In this document: positions 7,737 through 15,633 of the stretch, in pieces
Numbering within the stretch: position 1 is the stretch's first letter
How the letters are laid out: every line of letters starts with the position of its first letter
DNA from: Gammaproteobacteria bacterium
GTDB taxonomy: Bacteria; Pseudomonadota; Gammaproteobacteria; Arenicellales; UBA868
Direction: 5' to 3'
Assembly (NCBI GenBank): GCA_022450155.1
Contig: JAKUQR010000009.1
Span: 1 to 64,000, forward strand
Length of the DNA stretch: 64,000 nucleotides
Notes under the pieces: generated by a model
Database searches by the model: none
What the model was told of the DNA's origin: nothing
The model's input: the letters and a program-made list of their open reading frames with translations, nothing else
Translations under genes and position numbers: made by a program

Positions 7737-8882
7737 GTGCCCACGTCTACACATGCTGTGGTAGTTGGTGCGGGAATTGCTGGTGTAATGACCGCCCGCT
7801 ACCTCCGACGACGAGGCTGCAGCGTGATGCTGGTCGATCGCTGGGAGCCCGGTCATTCGCGCGCATCATCTTCCGACTACAACCGGATTCTGCGCGCTAT
7901 TCATGGCAGTGATGAGATGTACACCCGCTGGGTGCGTGAAGCGCGGCTGCGCTGGATGGAGCTGGAACAGGAGCTCAACACAGAACTCTACATCGAGTGC
8001 GGTGCGCTGATTCTGGCCGAAGAAGGTCACAGCACCTGGGAAGAGGTCACCATGCCCACGTTCGACAAACTGGGTGTTCCCTATGTGCGTGTCGGGCCTG
8101 ATGAATTACCGGTACGATTTCCGCAGTTTGATTTTCGCAAAGTGGCTTTCGGGTTATGGGAGCCTGAAGCCGGTATGGTGCTAGCCCATCGTGCGGTTAC
8201 TGAAACTTTTAAGCAGTTCCTGCGTGAAGGGGGTCAGTTTCGCAGGGGTCGCGTGATCACAGACGAAACCGAGACACCGATTTTGGATGGAAAACCGCTG
8301 CCCGCTGATCTGGTGGTTATGTGTTGTGGGTCGTGGCTTGCATACCTGTTTCGCCAGACCTTAGGTGCCATGCTGAAGGTGATCCGACAGGATATTGTTT
8401 ACACGTCGACACCTGATGGTGATCGGTCATTTGACGCTGATCAGATGCCCTGTTTTGTGGATCATGGGTATGGGGCTTACGGAGTCCCGTCGGTCTACGG
8501 CTGGGGGGTTAAGGCTGCAATCGCCTGGCATGCCACAGATATTGATCTGGATGATGAGGATCGGGTGGTCGACCAGTCGGCTATTGCCCGGTCACGGCAG
8601 TACTGGGCTTACCGGTTTCCACGCCTTGCACATGAAATTGTGATCGACCAGAAAGCTTGTCATATCTCGATGACGCCGGACACGCACTTCATCATAGATT
8701 TCCACCCTCGGCACAGCAACGTGCTGATCGTCGGCGGGTGTTCAGGCCACCTGTTTAAACACGGCCCGATGCTTGGAGATTATGTTGCCGGGGTTGGTTT
8801 ACAGGAGTGGGGAACAGCGCCGCGGTTCAAGATCGGCCCGCGGACTTCGATGCCGATGAGCGAATCGCCTTCGGGACGTTAG
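7737..8882 (+). CDS. FAD-dependent amine oxidase, monomeric sarcosine oxidase / MTOX family
   Basis: D-amino-acid-oxidase-fold flavoprotein of 381 residues. GAGIAG with the following VDRWEPGH binds the FAD. Near the C-terminus CHISMTPDTHFIID and GHLFKHGP match the region where monomeric sarcosine oxidase holds FAD covalently (Cys315 and Lys348 there). The family oxidises secondary amines such as N-methylglycine, giving an amino acid, an aldehyde and hydrogen peroxide. Here an N-alkylglutamate is the likely substrate, releasing glutamate and the aldehyde used in the BMC. The GTG at 7737 is preferred because GGTGAG lies 6 bases upstream and the protein then begins just before the FAD fold; an ATG at 7713 has no ribosome-binding site. 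Divergent from the BMC operon. Confidence 0.8.
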   Translation: MPTSTHAVVVGAGIAGVMTARYLRRRGCSVMLVDRWEPGHSRASSSDYNRILRAIHGSDEMYTRWVREARLRWMELEQELNTELYIECGALILAEEGHSTWEEVTMPTFDKLGVPYVRVGPDELPVRFPQFDFRKVAFGLWEPEAGMVLAHRAVTETFKQFLREGGQFRRGRVITDETETPILDGKPLPADLVVMCCGSWLAYLFRQTLGAMLKVIRQDIVYTSTPDGDRSFDADQMPCFVDHGYGAYGVPSVYGWGVKAAIAWHATDIDLDDEDRVVDQSAIARSRQYWAYRFPRLAHEIVIDQKACHISMTPDTHFIIDFHPRHSNVLIVGGCSGHLFKHGPMLGDYVAGVGLQEWGTAPRFKIGPRTSMPMSESPSGR

Positions 8883-8905
8883 CCACATCGTTTCGGTACG
8901 TTTTC

Positions 8906-10327
8906 CTACCAGCTGTAGGGTCGGTCAATACCGGCGAGCTTGACGCCAGTGAAGGCTGATGCTTCCAGTGACATAGCTCTGAGGTCTTCCACTTCAAGGT
9001 TGTGGACATTGGATTTACCGCAGGCTTTAGCCAGCAGCGAGACTTCCATGGTCATCGCTGTCAGGAATCGCGCCACACGTTCGGATGCAGCTGGAACGTC
9101 CACGCGTTTTTCCAACTCAGGGTCCTGTGTTGCCACGCCAACTGGACATAGACCGGTATGGCAGTGGTGACATCGACCCGGTGCGGTGCCCAGCGCCGCA
9201 TAGTCATCAAAGTAGCGGGGTGAATTACAGCCCAGGGCGACGAGACCGGCTGTACCGATCATTACCGCATCGGCGCCCAGTGCGAGGCATTTGGCAACGT
9301 CCGTGCCGGAACGGATGCCGCCGGCCGCGACCAGTGAGACTTCGTCAGTCTTGCCGCAGTCATCCAGTGCCTCACGCGCAGCGCGAATCGCAGAAATAAG
9401 CGGTATGCCGGTATGGTCGAGTAGCAGTTCTGGGGACGCCCCGGTGCCGCCTTCAGCACCATCGACGACGATGACGTCCACCCCGGCTTTGGCTGCGATG
9501 GCAACATCGTAACGTGGCCGGGTAGCGCCCATCTTGAGAAAAATCGGCACCTGGTAATTGGTTGCCTCGCGCAGTTCCTCGATTTTGACCTGCATGTCGT
9601 CGGCGCCTAGAAAATCCGGGTGGCGGACGGTGGACCGCTGATCAACACCTTCAGGCAGAGAACGCATCGCGGCCACTCTGTCTGAGACTTTCATCCCCAG
9701 CAGCACACCGCCGGTGCCGGGTTTGGCCCCCTGCCCCACGACCAGCTCAATCCCATCCGCCATGCGCAGATGCTCGAGGTCGAGCATGTAGCGCGACGGG
9801 GTCATTTGGTAGACCAGTGTGCTGGAGGCTTGTCGCTCTTCTTCCAGCATGCCCCCTTCGCCGGTGCACGTCATACTGCCAACTTTGGATGCGCCGTATC
9901 CCAGTGCAGCCTTCGCCGGCGCGGACAGCGCACCGAACGACATGGATGCAATGTAAATAGGAATGTCCAGTTCAATCGGTTTTTCAACCAGACCGGGACG
10001 ATTGCCCAAAACGGTGCGCGTGTCACAGCTTTCCCGGTAACCCTCAAGCGGCAGGCGGGTCATGGTGGCCGGTACGAATGTCAGGTCATCGAACGTGGGC
10101 ATCCGGTGGTTGAAGGTATTAAAGCCTCGGATTTGGTAACGGCCCAGGCGAGACAGTGCATGCACCTCGGAGATAGATTGGGGTGTCCAACGGACAGAAC
10201 CACCTTTTTCATAAGACGAAGGGACACCGGCTGGCCGGTTAGCATCGGCGCCGTCTGTCATTGCGACAGCGTCTTCTGCGGGTGTCGCAAACGGATAGCT
10301 ATAGGGTGTTTTCAGATCATCAGCCAT
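8906..10327 (-). CDS. FMN/Fe-S glutamate-synthase-domain protein (MgsC/GlxD-like)
   Basis: 473 residues corresponding to the central FMN-binding domain of GltB as a free protein. GGIRSGTDVAKCLALGAD binds FMN phosphate and CHHCHTGLCPVG near residue 400 supplies the 3Fe-4S ligands. Free-standing copies with separate amidotransferase-like and GXGXG subunits occur as MgsABC, which makes N-methylglutamate in methylamine users, and as GlxBCD of unknown function. It is the third gene of its operon and overlaps the GXGXG gene by 16 bases. With a GlnA-like ligase nearby, the MgsC reading is favoured: transfer of an alkylamine onto 2-oxoglutarate or glutamate. A GlxD-type role is the main alternative. 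Confidence 0.85.
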   Translation of the reverse strand: MADDLKTPYSYPFATPAEDAVAMTDGADANRPAGVPSSYEKGGSVRWTPQSISEVHALSRLGRYQIRGFNTFNHRMPTFDDLTFVPATMTRLPLEGYRESCDTRTVLGNRPGLVEKPIELDIPIYIASMSFGALSAPAKAALGYGASKVGSMTCTGEGGMLEEERQASSTLVYQMTPSRYMLDLEHLRMADGIELVVGQGAKPGTGGVLLGMKVSDRVAAMRSLPEGVDQRSTVRHPDFLGADDMQVKIEELREATNYQVPIFLKMGATRPRYDVAIAAKAGVDVIVVDGAEGGTGASPELLLDHTGIPLISAIRAAREALDDCGKTDEVSLVAAGGIRSGTDVAKCLALGADAVMIGTAGLVALGCNSPRYFDDYAALGTAPGRCHHCHTGLCPVGVATQDPELEKRVDVPAASERVARFLTAMTMEVSLLAKACGKSNVHNLEVEDLRAMSLEASAFTGVKLAGIDRPYSW

Positions 10328-11004
10328 GCGCTTGCATCTCGACTTTCAAAGTGCCATAGCCGCTGCGCCGATACGATTTTCTGCCAAGAGCGGCTGCCGT
10401 TATCCAGGCCCCTGCTGGCGAGCAGACCCTCGATTTGTTCAATTTCATCGTCAGTCGGTTGCGCGATTTTTGAATCCACACCCAAAGACGCAATGGGGCC
10501 TGCGATCCAGACTTCACCGCCCCAGAGGGAATCAGCACACGCCTCGTCGGCGCCACCCAGCGCGATGATGCGGCCGGCGTGTGCCATAAACCCCGACAGA
10601 TAGCCGATCGTGCCTTCGACAATAATGTCGCCGCCTTTCATGGAGATACCACAGCGAGGGCCGGCATCCCCTTTGACGTGAATCAGACCACCGCGCATCG
10701 AGGCCCCGAGGCTCATACCGGCATAGCCGTTTATCGTGATTTCGCCGCTGGCCATGGCCTCTCCCGCGGCCCAGCCGGCGTTGTGCGATACCGTGATGTG
10801 GGCGCCGTTGTTGAGACCGCCACAGTAGTACCCGACACTGCCCTCGAAATGAACCTCTGCACCAGCAGGCAGGCCGATGCCTAGATTATGGCGGGAACGG
10901 GTATCAGTCACGGTGACGGGCTGGCCGGATTCGATTCCAGCCCGAATCGCCTGGTTGCACTCGCGTAGCGGTCGGTTGGCAACCCGAACTTCGTGTCCGT
11001 TCAT
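10312..11004 (-). CDS. GXGXG (GltB C-terminal-like) subunit (MgsB/GlxC-like)
   Basis: 230 residues forming the right-handed beta-helix of the glutamate synthase C-terminus, with the characteristic run of glycine-rich turns such as GGLNNG, GYAGMSLG and GDAGPRCG. In MgsABC the matching subunit is structural and joins the amidotransferase-like and FMN subunits. The start overlaps the stop of the upstream GATase gene by 4 bases and its end overlaps the FMN subunit gene, so the three proteins are made as a coupled set. Confidence 0.85.
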   Translation of the reverse strand: MNGHEVRVANRPLRECNQAIRAGIESGQPVTVTDTRSRHNLGIGLPAGAEVHFEGSVGYYCGGLNNGAHITVSHNAGWAAGEAMASGEITINGYAGMSLGASMRGGLIHVKGDAGPRCGISMKGGDIIVEGTIGYLSGFMAHAGRIIALGGADEACADSLWGGEVWIAGPIASLGVDSKIAQPTDDEIEQIEGLLASRGLDNGSRSWQKIVSAQRLWHFESRDASAWLMI

Positions 11005-11948
11005 GCTGCACGGTCCAGCGATGAGTGAGTCTGCCAGGTCTGCGTCAGGCTGGGACCGTCAAAGTTGACCACTTCGACTTCGTCAAGGTGAATTGTTCGT
11101 ACAGCTTGCTCTTCGGTTGCGATCGAGAGTGTACCGTTGCTGTCTACCGCCACCAGCGGCTTAATGGCCCAACGATCTTTTGCGAATCCCAGCCGGTCGT
11201 GGTTGCTGTACAGAAAGGTGAAGCAGCCATCGATCTCCGTCAGCGAACGCTTCAATGCATCAGCCTGGGTCTCGCCTTGGCTCATACGGTCGGATATCCA
11301 TACCGCCAGCAGCTCACTGTCGTTTTCAGTCATGAAACGGTAGCCTTTTCGTTCCAGTCGTGCCCGCCAGGTGTAGTAATCGGTAATCTGGCCGTTGTGA
11401 ACAATGGCGACATCGGGAAAAGGTCGGGCCCAGAATGGATGGCTGGCAGTCGGTGACACATCCGATTCCGTCGCCATCCGAGCATGGCCCAGTCCGTGTG
11501 AACCAATGAAATCACGGATGTTGTGTTTTTCCGCGACCTCTGCGGCACCGCCGAGGTCCTTTACAATTTCCAGAGCCCGGCCGACAGACTGCACTTCAAT
11601 TCGATCAGAATATTCGTCGATCTGATGCACCCAATCTGTGACAGACGTGGGCTCACGAATCTCCATGCGCACAGACACATGATCTGAATCAGCCTCGTCA
11701 TGGGTTGGGTCGCTCAAAAAGTCGCTGCCGTGCTCACGCAGAAGGCCGAGAAAAAATTCAAGATCTGCCGACAGATTCTGTCGTCGGGCAGTTATCGCCC
11801 GCACAATATAACCGGTCTCAAGGGGTTTGCCGTAAAGCGCAAAGCCGGTTGAATCCGCACCACGGTGGCGCTGGGCGTGCATCAGCTTGACGAGGTCTGC
11901 GCCAACCCGACCGGGTTCAGCCAGAATTCTGCCTGCTATACCACACAT
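11001..11948 (-). CDS. Class II glutamine-amidotransferase-like subunit (MgsA/GlxB-like)
   Basis: 315 residues of the Ntn-hydrolase amidotransferase domain found at the N-terminus of glutamate synthase. The protein starts MCGIAG, so Cys2 is placed to be the N-terminal nucleophile after Met removal; GLGHARMATESD and VHNGQITDY are further family motifs. It is the first gene of the three-gene operon in the same order as mgsABC. In that system this subunit is thought to release the amine from a gamma-glutamyl amide rather than ammonia from glutamine. A TATAAT box and a copy of the shared operator lie immediately upstream. Confidence 0.85.
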   Translation of the reverse strand: MCGIAGRILAEPGRVGADLVKLMHAQRHRGADSTGFALYGKPLETGYIVRAITARRQNLSADLEFFLGLLREHGSDFLSDPTHDEADSDHVSVRMEIREPTSVTDWVHQIDEYSDRIEVQSVGRALEIVKDLGGAAEVAEKHNIRDFIGSHGLGHARMATESDVSPTASHPFWARPFPDVAIVHNGQITDYYTWRARLERKGYRFMTENDSELLAVWISDRMSQGETQADALKRSLTEIDGCFTFLYSNHDRLGFAKDRWAIKPLVAVDSNGTLSIATEEQAVRTIHLDEVEVVNFDGPSLTQTWQTHSSLDRAA

Positions 11949-11968
11949 TATGCTGCCCTCGCTGCTTT

Positions 11969-11983
11969 GTATACTGAATACAC
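11969..11983. promoter_or_regulatory. Candidate GntR operator, copy 2 (mgs-like operon)
   Basis: TGTATACTGAATACA is the exact reverse complement of the site at 13271-13285. It lies between a TATAAT -10 box (minus strand, 11986-11991) and the start codon at 11948, covering the expected transcription start, which is a repressor position. Confidence 0.7.
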
Positions 11984-11985
11984 TG

Positions 11986-11991
11986 ATTATA
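11986..11991 (-). promoter_or_regulatory. -10 box of the mgs-like operon
   Basis: A perfect TATAAT on the minus strand lies 38 bases before the GATase start codon and 2 bases from the operator. No good -35 hexamer is visible at 16-18 bases, so the promoter may need an activator or be weak. Confidence 0.45.
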
Positions 11992-12067
11992 GGCCCTGCC
12001 TAATGTGGATCATAGAGATGCCGTCAAACAACGGGTACAGCCTGAACGCTGCCAGTCCGGCTCGTGC

Positions 12068-12733
12068 TCAGTGTCTTTCCTCATGAAGCCAACGAACATG
12101 GTTATGCAGGCCCTCGCGGATGTGTGCCACCATGGCGTTCACTGCCTCGTCTACGTTCCCCGTCTTAATTTGGTCAAGCAATAACAGGTGCTGTTCTCTT
12201 TTGCCTTGATTGTCTGGTATCGGGTAAGCCGCAAAGCTGCGGATAGAAATGCCCCTATTCCAGATGCTGTCAAACATGTCGAGCAGTATCCCATTACCGG
12301 TTTGGGCGACGATAGTTCGATGGATCTTTCGATTGGCGTGAAAGTGTTCTTCTTTGCGGATGGATTTCAATTCCATCTCAGATCTGACCGCTGCTTCAAT
12401 GTTCTGTGCTTGTTCTTGGGAAAGCGCTCCGGCTAGGAGTTTGGCTGCGAATCCTTCGACGGCCTCTCGGGCGAGGTACAGATCTTTTATCTCCTGTTCG
12501 GTAATGTTGCGGATCTGAAAGCCGCCGCGTCCCGCAGCCTCCAGCACGCCTTCGCGTTCAAGCCGCAAAAAAGCCTCTCGGACCGGGGTACGGCTGACAT
12601 CGATCTGACTGGCGATGGTTTCCTGAATCAGGCGCTCACCGGGCATTATCTCACCCGACAGAATCGCAGAGAGGATCTGTTCATAGACGTTATCAGCCAG
12701 TCGGGTTCGTTTTTGGGCAAGTCGAGTGAACAT
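12068..12733 (-). CDS. GntR-family regulator, FadR/FCD subfamily
   Basis: 221 residues. The N-terminal winged helix (about 10-80) includes RLIQETIASQIDVSRTPVRE, a typical GntR recognition region, and the C-terminal all-helical FCD domain (about 90-215) carries histidines suited to metal and ligand binding. It sits in the middle of the cassette, divergent from the RidA gene and next to the mgs-like operon. It is the only regulator in the cassette and the obvious candidate to bind the shared 15-bp site. Only a partial half-site (CAGTAT, 12759-12764) is visible before its own start, so strong autoregulation is not evident. Confidence 0.9.
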   Translation of the reverse strand: MFTRLAQKRTRLADNVYEQILSAILSGEIMPGERLIQETIASQIDVSRTPVREAFLRLEREGVLEAAGRGGFQIRNITEQEIKDLYLAREAVEGFAAKLLAGALSQEQAQNIEAAVRSEMELKSIRKEEHFHANRKIHRTIVAQTGNGILLDMFDSIWNRGISIRSFAAYPIPDNQGKREQHLLLLDQIKTGNVDEAVNAMVAHIREGLHNHVRWLHEERH

Positions 12734-12791
12734 CGTGACGATTCTCGGTAGCGTGTCTCAGTATTTTAGATTGCGTTAGACTGACGAGATT

Positions 12792-13208
12792 ATGGTGATC
12801 ATGTCAGCCTCAGGCGGCGGCCGGTTTGAGAAGATCGGTTCCTACGTCCGGGCTAAACGTATTGGCCCGTTCGTCTTTGTAGCCGGCACAACAGCTATTG
12901 AACCCAGTGGCAAACTGCACGCCCCAGGAGATACCTATGCCCAGACGATTTACGCGTTTGAGCGGATCACCGATGCACTGGCTCGTGTCGGTGCTGAGAT
13001 TAAGCATGTGGTGAGAACCCGGGCCTATCTCACCGACATGAAAGATGCCGGCGGCTTTGTTCGGGCACACGGGGAGATTTTTGCAGGCATCGAGCCCGTC
13101 AGTACCGCGATTGAAGCCGGATTGACCACGCCCGGCATGATGGTGGAAATTGAAGTAGATGCCATAATTCATGATGTGAATGGGCAGATAACGCTCGACG
13201 GTGCCTGA
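12792..13208 (+). CDS. RidA/YjgF/YER057c-family protein
   Basis: 138 residues of the Rid family. Members hydrolyse reactive imine or enamine intermediates to oxo compounds and ammonia. RTRAYLTDM contains the conserved Arg, and EIEVDAII near the end carries the conserved Glu. The ATG at 12792 has only a weak ribosome-binding site, and an ATG at 12801 is an alternative. Inside a cassette that oxidises secondary amines, a Rid protein fits as a catalyst that clears imines released by the flavin oxidase or dehydrogenase. Confidence 0.85.
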   Translation: MVIMSASGGGRFEKIGSYVRAKRIGPFVFVAGTTAIEPSGKLHAPGDTYAQTIYAFERITDALARVGAEIKHVVRTRAYLTDMKDAGGFVRAHGEIFAGIEPVSTAIEAGLTTPGMMVEIEVDAIIHDVNGQITLDGA

Positions 13209-13233
13209 AGATAGTTTTAGCAATTCAACTGAA

Positions 13234-13261
13234 TTGACAACGAATACGGTTGTGGGATACT
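13234..13261 (+). promoter_or_regulatory. Promoter of the ABC importer operon
   Basis: A perfect TTGACA (13234-13239) is followed after 16 bases by GATACT (13256-13261). The shared operator begins 10 bases downstream, covering the likely transcription start, as expected for a repressor block. Confidence 0.5.
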
Positions 13262-13270
13262 TGTTCGGTC

Positions 13271-13285
13271 TGTATTCAGTATACA
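13271..13285. promoter_or_regulatory. Candidate GntR operator, copy 3 (ABC importer)
   Basis: TGTATTCAGTATACA is identical, in reverse orientation, to the site before the mgs-like operon. It lies between the promoter at 13234-13261 and the binding-protein gene. Confidence 0.7.
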
Positions 13286-13332
13286 TCGACTAAAAGTGCA
13301 GCTATTCGTTACGAATCTGCAGGAGGATTAAA

Positions 13333-14649
13333 ATGAAAATTCAACGATTTATTATGACTTGGGTGGCGAGTCTATTGATGGCCGCGGGTATGCTCACAGG
13401 TCTGTCCGCACAGGCTGCAAAAGACCCAGTCATCATCGGCTACATCGGTTCATTCGATACCGATACGGGTAAAAGCACGATCCGCGGTGCAGAAATTGCC
13501 ATCGAGGAACTCAACGCCGCCGGTGGGGTCCTGGGCGGCCGACCGATCAAGCTGGTCAAAGCCGATACCCGCGAGGACGTGATCGAGGGCATCAAGGCCT
13601 ACGAGTACCTGGCCGAGACGGAGAAGGTTGAATTCATCATCTCCGGCAGTATTGATGATGTGTCCCTGGGCTGGCTCCCGCGCATGGCCGAGTACCGAAT
13701 CCCCACGCTGGATACGTGGACGTCGTACGTCGGCATCATCGACATGGTGGTCAATGAATACGACAAGTACAAGATGTACTTCATGAATGTCGCCAACGAT
13801 TTCGCGTTGGCAACGCTGTACGTTGACTTTGGTAAAGACATCCTGGCTGACAAGATGGGGTGGAAGACCACCGTCGTGATGCAGGAAGACACGGCATTTG
13901 GCGGTGGTGTGTTTGAGTTGGTTGATCAGATGCTGGCCCCTGAAGCTGGGATCAAGATTATTGATCACATCGTCTATGACACCAACACGGTCGATTTTTC
14001 GCCGATTTTCAACAAAGCGGTAAAGTCGAAACCTGATTTCATCTACCTGATCTCTTCGGTCAGAAGTCAGGTACCCTCGTCGCAGTACGTCAAGCTGCAG
14101 GTGCCAGTGCCGATGACCGGCATCAACGTCGCGGCCTTTGGCAAGGACTTCTGGAACGACACCGGCCAGATGGGCGGCGGCACGTCTACCCTGAGCCCAA
14201 TTCCGTCGGTGGGTTTTGCTATGGACGACCGGACCCAGGCATTCGTGGACAAGTATGAAGCCAAGTACGGTAACAGTCGTCCGATCTTTCCCCACTTCAA
14301 CGGGTTCAATGCCTATTACGGGATCTACAACGCGTTCAATGCCGCAGAACGTGCCGGGGGTTTCGCGCCGCTTGACGCGTGGGTCACCGAGATGGAAAAT
14401 GAAGACCTGAAGATCTACAAGGACGGCAAGTTGTGGCTGCGTTACGCTTTCTGGAAGCCCGGTGAGATTGAACCGAGAACCCAGCGGGAATACACCCACA
14501 ACATCAAGTTCGATATCACCCAGCCGCTGGATGACGGTGCGCCGTCCATGGTCGTCATACAGTGGTACGAAGACGGAACGACAGCAGTTGTCTATCCCGA
14601 AAAATACAAGACGGGCGAATTTACTGTGCCGTCCTGGATTAAGCAGTGA
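13333..14649 (+). CDS. Periplasmic substrate-binding protein, branched-chain amino acid/amide/urea type
   Basis: 438 residues. A signal peptide ends near AQAA (about 31), followed by a type I periplasmic-binding fold (VIIGYIGSFD, then about 400 residues). A strong AGGAGG ribosome-binding site precedes the ATG. Proteins of this family feed Liv-type importers and bind leucine-type amino acids, short amides, urea or related small molecules. Within this cassette it is the likely receptor for the amine or amide that is degraded. A terminator follows the gene, so it can be made in excess over the permeases. Confidence 0.88.
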   Translation: MKIQRFIMTWVASLLMAAGMLTGLSAQAAKDPVIIGYIGSFDTDTGKSTIRGAEIAIEELNAAGGVLGGRPIKLVKADTREDVIEGIKAYEYLAETEKVEFIISGSIDDVSLGWLPRMAEYRIPTLDTWTSYVGIIDMVVNEYDKYKMYFMNVANDFALATLYVDFGKDILADKMGWKTTVVMQEDTAFGGGVFELVDQMLAPEAGIKIIDHIVYDTNTVDFSPIFNKAVKSKPDFIYLISSVRSQVPSSQYVKLQVPVPMTGINVAAFGKDFWNDTGQMGGGTSTLSPIPSVGFAMDDRTQAFVDKYEAKYGNSRPIFPHFNGFNAYYGIYNAFNAAERAGGFAPLDAWVTEMENEDLKIYKDGKLWLRYAFWKPGEIEPRTQREYTHNIKFDITQPLDDGAPSMVVIQWYEDGTTAVVYPEKYKTGEFTVPSWIKQ

Positions 14650-14673
14650 AAGCAGAATGCTGAGATGATAACG

Positions 14674-14703
14674 GCAGGGGCCTTCGCGGGCCCCTGCTTT
14701 TTT
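14674..14703 (+). terminator. Rho-independent terminator after the binding-protein gene
   Basis: GCAGGGGCC (14674-14682) pairs with GGCCCCTGC (14689-14697) across a 6-base loop and is followed by six T. It sits between the binding-protein gene and the permeases of the same importer, so partial read-through would set a higher level for the binding protein. Confidence 0.88.
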
Positions 14704-14760
14704 GGGCACAAGGGAACTGACGGTTGACCTCTGGTTGTCACGTCGGGCCGGTGGCCGGGA

Positions 14761-15624
14761 GTGTTCAAGACAATGGGCCAGATCATTATCCAGGGCTTTC
14801 TGCTGAGCGGTCTTTATGCACTGATCGCGGTCGGCTTCACAATGATATTCAGCGTGGGCCGGGTGCTGAACCTCGCCTATGGGGTGTACATCATGCTTGG
14901 CGGCTACGTGTATTTTGTCGCTGTCCAGATGTATTCGCTGCCCAAGGTGCCGAGTTTCCTTTTTGCGGCGCTCGCAGGCGTGATTTTCGGTGTGCTCACC
15001 TACCAGCTGCTGGTCAAGCGCCTGCAAGGCGACGCCATTGCAGTAGAGATTTCAACGCTGATCCTGGCCGTGGTAATGCAGGCCGCCATTATCGTGGTCT
15101 TCTCTCCAGCACCCAGAAGCATGTGGCCGTTGGTGCCTGGTGTGATCTATGTCTACGATGTTGCGGTGCAGAAGAACATCCTGCTGGCGACAGTCGTCAG
15201 CTGGGTGGTGCTCGGCGGACTGATGGTCTTCGTCCATAAAACACATATTGGCCGGGCAATCCGGGCGGTGTCCATGGACCCCAAGGGTGCCTTGATTTCT
15301 GGAATTGATCCCCAGCGGATCAACCTGATCACCTGGGGACTGTCGGGCGCGTTGGGTGCGATCGCCGGCGTGTTCTTCGCGACCTATACGCAGCTGGATC
15401 CCGGTATGTGGGTGTTTCCTCTGATCACTGCGGTGGCTGTCGTCATTGTCGGGGGTATAGGGAGCATTGTTGGCAGTCTGATTGCCGCCCATATCATCGG
15501 CTTCATGGAGACGATCACCACCACGCTGATTGCGGCAGAACTGCGGGGTGTATTCACCATGTTGCTGATCATCGTGGTCCTGGCGGTTGCGCCTAAAGGC
15601 CTATTCGGCAAAGCAGAGCTCTGA
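14761..15624 (+). CDS. ABC importer permease, LivH type
   Basis: 287 residues with about eight membrane helices, of the LivH/UrtB permease family that forms half of the transmembrane channel of branched-chain-type importers. GLYALIAVGFTMIFSVGRVL at the start and AVVIVGGIGSIVGSLIAAHI towards the end are family signatures. The start is GTG at 14761; an in-frame ATG at 14773 is the alternative. First gene after the internal terminator and followed directly by the LivM-type permease. Confidence 0.9.
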   Translation: MFKTMGQIIIQGFLLSGLYALIAVGFTMIFSVGRVLNLAYGVYIMLGGYVYFVAVQMYSLPKVPSFLFAALAGVIFGVLTYQLLVKRLQGDAIAVEISTLILAVVMQAAIIVVFSPAPRSMWPLVPGVIYVYDVAVQKNILLATVVSWVVLGGLMVFVHKTHIGRAIRAVSMDPKGALISGIDPQRINLITWGLSGALGAIAGVFFATYTQLDPGMWVFPLITAVAVVIVGGIGSIVGSLIAAHIIGFMETITTTLIAAELRGVFTMLLIIVVLAVAPKGLFGKAEL

Positions 15625-15633
15625 TCGCCCGGC

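Noticed and set aside
9770-10603. Long plus-strand frame opposite the FMN and GXGXG subunit genes
   Set aside because: Complement of strongly recognised glutamate-synthase-like proteins; no domain or ribosome-binding site.
8906-11948. Split NADPH glutamate synthase (GltB) for ammonia assimilation
   Set aside because: No GltD partner nearby, and the three-subunit order matches MgsABC/GlxBCD; the GltD-like protein at 25972 belongs to the kor operon.
12754-12768. A fourth GntR operator before the gntR gene
   Set aside because: Only the core CAGTAT matches; the flanks do not, so it was not listed as a site.
13450-15027. A 525-codon open frame antisense to the importer binding protein and first permease
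   Set aside because: It is a shadow of well-supported genes on the other strand, is rich in His/Arg/Asp as expected of a complement frame, and matches no family.
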